Positions 57,060-64,000 of a stretch of DNA of 64,000 nt are shown here, piece by piece. The notes under the pieces were generated by a model, which was given only the letters and a program-made list of their open reading frames with translations, was not told the DNA's origin and did no database searches. How positions within the stretch are numbered: the first letter of the stretch is position 1; each line of letters opens with the position of its first letter. The DNA is taken from contig JALJCO010001388.1 in assembly GCA_023101725.1 (NCBI GenBank), forward strand, positions 124,001-188,000. The letters are read 5' to 3'. Source of the stretch: Atherinomorus stipes. Lineage: Eukaryota; Chordata; Actinopteri; Atheriniformes; Atherinidae. The position numbers and the translations under genes are program-made.

Positions 57060-60000
57060 TGCAGTCAGGACCCAGTTTTTAGTAAGAGGGCTAAAGTGTT
57101 CCAAAAATGATTACACAACGTAAGCAGCTGATCAAAGGCAGGATGGATTCATATTTTCATGTTGTTGACACCAAATCCTGACCCTACCATCTGAATGTAG
57201 CAGCTGAAATGAAGACTCATCATCACCTTCTATTGTCCAGTTTTGGTGAGACTAATTGTAGCCTCAGTTTTCTGTTCTTAGCTGACGGGGTGAAACCTGG
57301 GGTGCTCATCTGCTGCTGTAACCCATCTAGGTTCTCCATGTTGTGTGGTCAGAGATGGAATTCTTCATGCTTTGGTTGGAACTGGTGGTTTACTTGGGTT
57401 ACTATTGCCTTTTTATCATCTCCAACAATTCTCCTCTGACATCAACACGATGTATTGGTCCAGACAACCGCTGCCCACAATGTTTGTGTGCAAAATCCCC
57501 TGTGGATCAATCGTTTTTTAAATACTCCGACCATCCCATCCGGCGAGAGGGACCCAACTGCAATTATGATACATCATCATATGTCCAATCCACACCAGAA
57601 GTCCCAATCGGAAGTTTCTTCTTCATATAATTTACTAAAATCTAACCATAACCCTGACCCTTCTCCTAACCCTAACCACCCGACTACACCATATGAATCT
57701 GTTTGCAAGCCGCAGATAGATACTCTTGGCAGTGTTTAACTAACTTCCACTTGAGACTTCCTGTATGAATTGGATGTATGGCGGCGCCCATGTCGGCCAT
57801 TGTAACTGCAGTTAGGTACTCTTGCATCCGGCACCAACAACTTTATCATATTTAAAATCACTAAATACTGGACAATGACATCCTTATTTAGCATATTGTG
57901 TTCAGCATGATTACAGTAACTCTTCTTTGTATTATACTTTTATTATTTTTTAAAAGCACACAGGAGATCACACCAGTGAATTAATAAAAGGCAAAGCACA
58001 GATTACCAGTTTCTCAGCTGTGGTCTTGCCACATTGGAGTTAAAAGCACCATGCCGACAGTCAGGGATCAGCAGTTGTGAATGCAGAAGAGACGAGCTCT
58101 ACGTGCACCAGACAGACCTCCTTAGCATGACACAGAAGTCATACAAAGTCAAGTGTGACACCATCAAAAAAACAGCTGTTGTTTTTCAGTTTATATCAAA
58201 GCTTTTTATGCACGGTTAGCTGCTTTATCTGGAAACAAGAAAATTCACTCAAAAACAACCCATTTACTATTGATTTCTCCCAGATACATCCACAGGTATT
58301 TATGTTTGTCGCTATTTACCTCTAAAAATAATAGCATAGCATATTATTTGTCAAACAAACCAGGACTCCACTACTGAGTTACTTAATTCTATTAAACATC
58401 ATAAACTGATCTGTGAGAAGCAGGGGAATACTGCACAGTGAATGTTAGTCTAACATCATTGAAACCTCCAATAAAATCATCTGGTTAGCTCATAATCCCT
58501 TGAGCATTTGGAAGGACTTTTAATTAGCCTCCATCATCCCATTAAAGTGTTAAACACACTGAATCTGACTGTTTAAAGGACACATTGTTGTTTTTATTGA
58601 CAGTATGTGTGCTGTTGATGTGGGAGGCTACATATTCCCATGTGTCGAGTTTTATATCTTCTTGTGTTGTCAGTTATTGCATAACACCAGCATTAGCAAA
58701 AAACCGCACCACAGAAACAATAATGTGTCGTTTATACTTTATTGCACTCATTCAGTTTTTGAAACTGGGATTTTAGAAAGGCAGAAAAGACCCGTCAGAC
58801 TTGCCATTGCTCTAAAAACACCCCATCAGCCTACAGCAGACTGCTGGAATACCTGAAACAATCTAGCTTTATAAGCTTTATAAGTCTGACATGTCTGATC
58901 ACATCAGCCAGGATTGGAAACAACTAAATTTGATCAACAAAATTACAGAAATCAATTTCTCTGTGGCATCCCAGCTCATTTTCTTTCTCATACAGATCCT
59001 GGTCGTATCTTATCTTATATAGTCCCATACTGTATGTCTCTGAGAGACATATGATAGCCCATGTGTCCACATAAGGTGGCTGTAAAGGAGGTTGGGGTAA
59101 GTCACAGTCCATCACTGAAACACAATCTGTTTCATTTGCTTTTTAGCTGCAGAATTACTTACTTAAGTTTAGAAATCAAGGTAAAATTAAGTTTAGGTTT
59201 TTAAAAAAGTCATAAAAAGCCTCACAATCATCCTGCGTGCTGTATGAATGTAATACAGTATAAATACTGTTTAACTATGATCACACTATTTGTTGAAAAC
59301 TGATGTTCTGGGTTTTCTGCATTGATCTGTAAGGCCTATAATGGCTGAATATGGACCTGAGTGATAACAGATTGTACATCTATAAAAAAAGATGACTCCA
59401 TTTAAACAAAAGATTTCTTTTTTTTTTAAATCATATATCTGTATCAGCCTCTGCAGAAATGTTGGCATTAACAGTCATCCTCTTAGTTTTTACAGTAACT
59501 GCTTAGGTCTACCACTGATAGTCACATTTCTCTTTTATTGTGACTATTTGTGACAGATTTTATATGTGCCACTAAGTCACTACATCTTTGCTGTCCAAAC
59601 ACTTGTGATTGAAATTTGGACTGCACATCTTCAGTGTTGTTTCTTTGGTGTTTTTTTTCTTTCAAGTTGAATGAAAAACTGCTTATGGGCCCACTTAATT
59701 AGACTGTGGTTCACTAAGCAGCACGAAAAAAAAAAAAAAAGTCTGTTTCGAGCTGTTGATGCCCTTGATGTGTGATACTTTGTTTTCCAGTCCAATGCCA
59801 AGTTAAATTTAGACTGGTATCAGTGAACTGTACAAAAACTTAATGTTTGTAAATCAAAATCAAGTCGTGTATTTCAGTTTACAGCTTCATAATGAATACA
59901 AGATATCAGACATGTCAGCAAAAGCTCCACATTTCCTCCCTCTCTACCTGGATAGTACCTGTCTGACTCTGTGAGTGACATCTCTCGCTCTCAGTATTTC

Positions 60001-60240
60001 TCCTTCTACTCTCCTCTTCGATCACATCATCATAACCTCATCATATTTTGTGTTTCGATTGATTCTCTTCACAAATAGAAAATTATATAGTATATATCTG
60101 GCCAGGAGCCCATGACGGATCCAGGCTCACGTCTTTAGGCACAATACGCCGATGCCAGTACTCTCTCTTACATACATGCTGTGTAATGTTGCTGTGGTTC
60201 AGTGCAAAAATTGAAATCTTGCCAAGTACTGTATATTTTT
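57060..60240. other. Intergenic; nothing recognised apart from one repeat fragment
   Basis: It contains the partial repeat at 57630-57740 and AT-rich unique sequence without coding evidence. Confidence 0.55.
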
Positions 60241-60475
60241 CTAAACTGTAGTTAAATATCTCATCACACTCAAAATAAGACATAATCATCTAAAGAGAAA
60301 AATTTCAGTGCGATATAGGAACTTGTTTCAAGACAAATGCATCTTATTTCAAGAAATCTTATCAAGAAAAAGTTTTACTTGTTCCACTGGCAGAATTATT
60401 TTTACTTATTAAAAGCAATATTTTGACTAGAAATTAGAAAAATAAACTTGACAAGATTTGAATTTTTTTCAGTGT
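60240..60475. mobile_element. CACTG-family MITE
   Basis: It is homologous to 12535-12802: tcacactcaaaataagacat, aaatgcatcttatttcaaga, ttgttccactggcagaa, then gacaagatttgaatttttttcagtg. Confidence 0.65.
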
Positions 60476-60659
60476 TGTGGATGAAAATTGGATTTGTGCT
60501 GTTCAGACTGTCCTAAAAGCTCTGATATTGGTCACAAATGGGCAAAAAAGTCAGATTTGAGCCAATTTTGCCTGCAGAGTATGAGCAGAGCTGGGGTATC
60601 ATTTGGACAAGGTCCTAATAGTTTTGCTATTTTTCACTATTTTAACATAACTGAGGGAA

Positions 60660-60870
60660 AATAAGGGTGAAATACAATAATATCGATACACTGAAATATC
60701 TAAATATTTTCATATGCCAATATCAAATCGATATTTAAAAATGCAGTATTGATCTATTTTACTTACAAAATCTTGTGAGATTTCATCACGATATTTCGTG
60801 AACTGTCGCAAGATTTCATAAAAGAGCAATGAAATTTCCCAAGATTTCGTTAGTAAAATAGATGCAAGCC
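60660..60870. mobile_element. Fragment of the family D inner element
   Basis: It contains aatatcgatacactgaaat, catatgccaatatcaaatcg and the acttacaaaatcttgtgaga repeat phrase, then is cut off at aaaatagatgcaagcc. No outer family D or H ends flank it. Confidence 0.65.
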
Positions 60871-61089
60871 CCACTCTGTGTTTACTAGGGGACTTGGATG
60901 AGATCAACATAGTAACGAACTATGCACATATGATACTTACTGTATTATACAGTATATTGCAAGGAAAACTATCCTGGTAAACTGGAAATCCCAAAATAAT
61001 CTGAGCATAAGCCAGTTTAGAATTTTAGTTTGAATTTCTTAGTAGACCATATCAGTATTGAAACAATGTCTGCCTCCTCTAAGAACTAG

Positions 61090-61420
61090 CTAGATGGGCG
61101 GGAGTGTGTCAGGTCTTAGGGAAGGGTGGGGCTTGGCATGTGTGGGGGGGGAGTGCATGGGGGTATTGGGGGTATAGGGAGGTGGGGGCATATGTTTGGG
61201 GTGGAGGGAGGAGTGCGTGTGTTTAGGTAAGGTCGGAGAGTGGAGCGGGTGGGTGCATGTGTGTGGGGGGAGTGCATGTGGGTGTTGGGGGGTACTGTAA
61301 GTGTGTGTGGGGAGTACCCCCCAACACACGTGAGTGTGGTGGTGGTGTAGTGGTGTAGTGTGTAGTGTGGTGGTGGTGTAGGGGGGTGGTAGCGGTGGTA
61401 GTGCCCTGGTGTCAGGTGTG
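61090..61420. repeat. G-rich minisatellite-like block
   Basis: Many runs of four to eight G occur, built from a loose unit like gggggagtgcatg-gggg. A perfect 15-bp inverted repeat lies inside it at 61282-61327. Long ORFs on either strand here are a product of base bias (Pro/His/Thr or Gly/Trp runs). Confidence 0.75.
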
Positions 61421-62230
61421 CGGGGCAGGGATGTCTGGGTGTGGGCTGGCCTTTGCTGGGGGGGTGTCATCTGGGGGTCCAGTCCTCCTGGGTTTTGGTT
61501 GGGCCGCCTGGATCGGGTGGGGGGCTGCTCCTGGGCACTTGGGCCCTGGGGTCGGCACTGGCCCTGCCCTGGGGGCGGCCGGCACCCAGTGGGGTCGGCA
61601 ACTGCTGGTCTTGGTCCGCTGGGGCCTGGGCCCCAAGACTGTGGGGGGCTCCAGCTGGGGCCACCTTCTGCCGCCCTCTGGGGGATGCATGTCCGCCCAT
61701 TTGGGGAGGTGGCTAGGATACGGGCTTCTGGGTGGCTGCTGGGGGCCCGGGTCTCGGGCTGTGTGGGCTTCCTCCTCCTTGCAGAGACGAGGCTGCATCT
61801 GCATGACTGCATCATAGAGCACCCTTTATTATGCATGTTGACACTGTGACGCTGCTTCCCGTTGCTCTGACTAGGTTGTACCTCTTCTCTGTGTAGTTCT
61901 GCGTAGTTCTGCGTGTGTTTGTATGATCTGAGGATATTTAAGCCACCTGCAGGTCCTCCTGTAGGGGATTGCTTGTTTTGTTTTCCGACAGAGACCTTGG
62001 AATGTTGTTTAGGGGTTTCTATACAGATGCACCAGTGAACTGTGTAAGTGGACCCATGTTCTCTCTCTCTCTCTCTCTCTCTCTCTTCCTCTCCCTCACT
62101 CCTTTCTCTCTGTTCTACTTTTCTACTGTTTCAACTGTTCGAGTTTCATTTCTCCCTTGTCAAGCCCAGCAGTATGGTATGGAATGCTGTTAATTCAAGA
62201 AATAAAATGAACAAAAAGGATATCAAGGGA
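61421..62230. other. GC-rich then pyrimidine-rich block, possibly a repeat end
   Basis: The GC-rich part (61421-61800) gives way to a (TC)n run at 62060-62088 and an aataaaatgaac string near 62203. The layout resembles the 3' part of a retroelement, but I see no conserved protein and cannot name it. Confidence 0.35.
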
Positions 62231-62344
62231 GCCTTGTGTTCATAAAGCTACCCTTGGCAAAGCAAAACTGTTCATCACAATAAAGCAATTCGATTTGCAT
62301 TCTGCTTGCTATGATGCTGGACAGGACAAGTAAAAGAAAAAAAA

Positions 62345-62872
62345 AAGTAAAATAGATCGATACCACATTTTTAAATGTCAATATGATATCAGCATAAGAA
62401 AATGTTGAGAAATTTTTGTGAATTCTCGCAAGATTTTGTAACAGAATGATGAAATATTGCGAGATTTTGTGAGTAAAATAAATTGATACCACGTTTTTAA
62501 ATGTCAATATATCAGCATACAAAAATGTAAAATTTTGTGAATTCTAGCGAGATTTTGTAACAGAACGATGCAATATGATTTTGTTAGTACAATAGATCAA
62601 TACCGCGTTTTTAAATGTCAATATGATATCAGCACATGAAAATATTGCCATATTTCAGTGTATCGATATTTTTCCCCTCCCCTGGTCTTTAGAAGTTTTA
62701 AAGTATGTAAAAAAAGAAGTTAATGAAGAAGAAGAAGAAGTTGGGTTTTTTTTACGCTAGAAACAGCAGGCTGATCAGTTAAATATCGGTGGGGTGGCCG
62801 ATATCGGATACTCAGTTTTAAGGCTGATATAGGCCAATATTGAAAGCGGGCCGATTATATTGTGCATCCCTA
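62345..62872. mobile_element. hAT MITE family D, 5'-truncated
   Basis: It begins inside the internal repeats and runs through ggtggggtggccgatatcgg to gtgcatcccta at 62872. It abuts a CACTG-type MITE end (62873-62960), a junction of two elements. Confidence 0.75.
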
Positions 62873-62960
62873 GCAATTTTGTCTTATTTTGAGTGTGATG
62901 AGATATTTTGACTAGAAATCAGAAAAATATACTTGGTAAGATTTGAGTTTTTGCAGTGAC

Positions 62961-64000
62961 ATTAGTTAGAATGAGAGGATTCTAACTAACTTGCAAAGAA
63001 AAACACGCTTACATGGAACTGAGGTTAAGGTGGATATAACCAACTGATGCATGTGCTTTTGTTGTGAACACTGTCAGAGTCTCAGTGACAGCAGAGTCTC
63101 TTGTGTTGTGTCTTTTTTTTTTATCATCTGAATCCCTCAGAATCACCAGATAAAGACCTGGAGAGTCCAGAGACGTAGCAGTTGTTGAGGAGGAGGCAGA
63201 ACAGACAGGCATATTCTCTGTAATGAGCTGGGCTGAGCCTGAGCCAGATCCGGACCAGACCACAGCAGCTCGGTCCAGCTAATTATACAAGGCTGCAGAC
63301 AGATCTGGCAAACACACAACGGACGGCAAAAGACGGTAAAAAGAAGACAAACGAATGGGGAGACGACTGGGATGGAGTAAGTGACACAGTTGGAGGAAAG
63401 CAGATGAATAAGCCGGGGGTGTAGGAGAGACGAAGAGAAGGCAGCGTTGAGGAAGAGGCGCTCACAAGAAGAGGATGAGAGGGAGCGGGGGAGGGATGGA
63501 GCAGAAGGGGTGAGGTTTGTCCTTTGGCCGATGGTCAATTAGTGGTGGGGAGAGTAAAAGGCCACAGCGATCTGTGTCTGCGGCAGCAGAGAGCTCTCAG
63601 CTTGTTTACTCTCAGACTGAAGGAGACAGCTGGGGCACCTCCATGAGAGCATCATTAAGGGGAATATTAAAGGGGAAATGTTTCATGTGATGTACTGAGG
63701 CAAACAAAGAATTTAACTTCATCACATGTGTGATGCTGCACATTGTTGGATTATTAATCAGATTATATAGCGGAATATTGAGATGAGGTGACAATCTACA
63801 GTTTTGACTTTGTAGATCAGTAATTCTGAAGCCGTCTCAGTCATTGGCATTAATTTTGTTTTACCTCATTGTGCTAAAAGTTTAAAACTTTGGGTATGAA
63901 TCATACACTCGTTCCAGTGTTTTCTCCTTTACTCTTCAGTCACACAATGAAAGAAAGGACGAAAAAGAAGAGAAGTCCTGTTTTTTTTTTATATATTCTT
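62961..64000. other. Intergenic; nothing recognised
   Basis: This is purine-rich sequence (63280-63540) with no supported gene. The small minus-strand ORFs are Ser/Leu-rich shadows of that bias. Confidence 0.5.

Noticed and set aside
57655..57685. Telomere-like CCTAACCCTAACC
   Set aside because: There are only about two units, within a repeat whose relative at 2400 bp has a degenerate version; not an interstitial telomere array.
61090..61836. A 248-codon minus-strand ORF and overlapping plus-strand ORFs
   Set aside because: The G/C-rich block gives stop-poor frames on both strands with biased composition (Pro/His/Thr or Gly/Trp) and no domain.
43350..64000. Exons of rnf157/mgrn1 or other genes expected near foxj1
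   Set aside because: I looked for the conserved N-terminal and RING-type sequence but saw none; all open frames here are short and without domain features.

Overview
This is a vertebrate nuclear window, almost certainly from a teleost fish. It has two spliced, clearly recognisable protein-coding genes in about 40% GC DNA full of non-autonomous DNA transposons and microsatellites. There are no operons, ribosome binding sites, CRISPR arrays or other prokaryotic features. The species cannot be named from the sequence alone.

Layout. Positions 1-1240 hold a (GGAT)n array with a higher-order structure. Positions 1300-14200 are intergenic and contain MITEs (T2/Kolobok-like, CACTG-ended, palindromic), a tRNA-derived SINE head, a LINE 3' end and several duplicated segments. 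The minus-strand gene ubald1 occupies 35985 down to 16302. I assembled it from three exons: 36 codons, a 20-codon microexon, and 106 codons plus stop. Its 18.6-kb second intron carries hAT MITEs, a duplicated segment and an RFX-type X-box. Positions 35986-39400 are the divergent intergenic region between ubald1 and foxj1. The plus-strand gene foxj1 runs 39972-41934, with two coding exons and a probable short intron in its 5' UTR; its 3' UTR extends to about 43340. Positions 43350-64000 are intergenic. They hold more MITEs, including an inverted pair at 47.8-49.2 kb and a fold-back at 54 kb, an intron-containing tRNA-Ile(UAU) with a decayed second copy 1.15 kb away, and a G-rich block at 61 kb.

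How it works together. Foxj1 is the forkhead master regulator of motile ciliogenesis. Ubald1 is a small UBA-like protein of poorly known role. They are head-to-head, with start codons 4.0 kb apart, so regulatory DNA in the gap or in the large ubald1 intron could serve either gene. In mammals, to my knowledge, UBALD1 lies on the other paralogon (with MGRN1) while FOXJ1 neighbours UBALD2, so this pairing deserves a synteny check.

I found no convincing evidence of an undescribed biological system. The most interesting material is the nested transposon history, the reconstructed split gene, the X-box, and several perfect inverted repeats.
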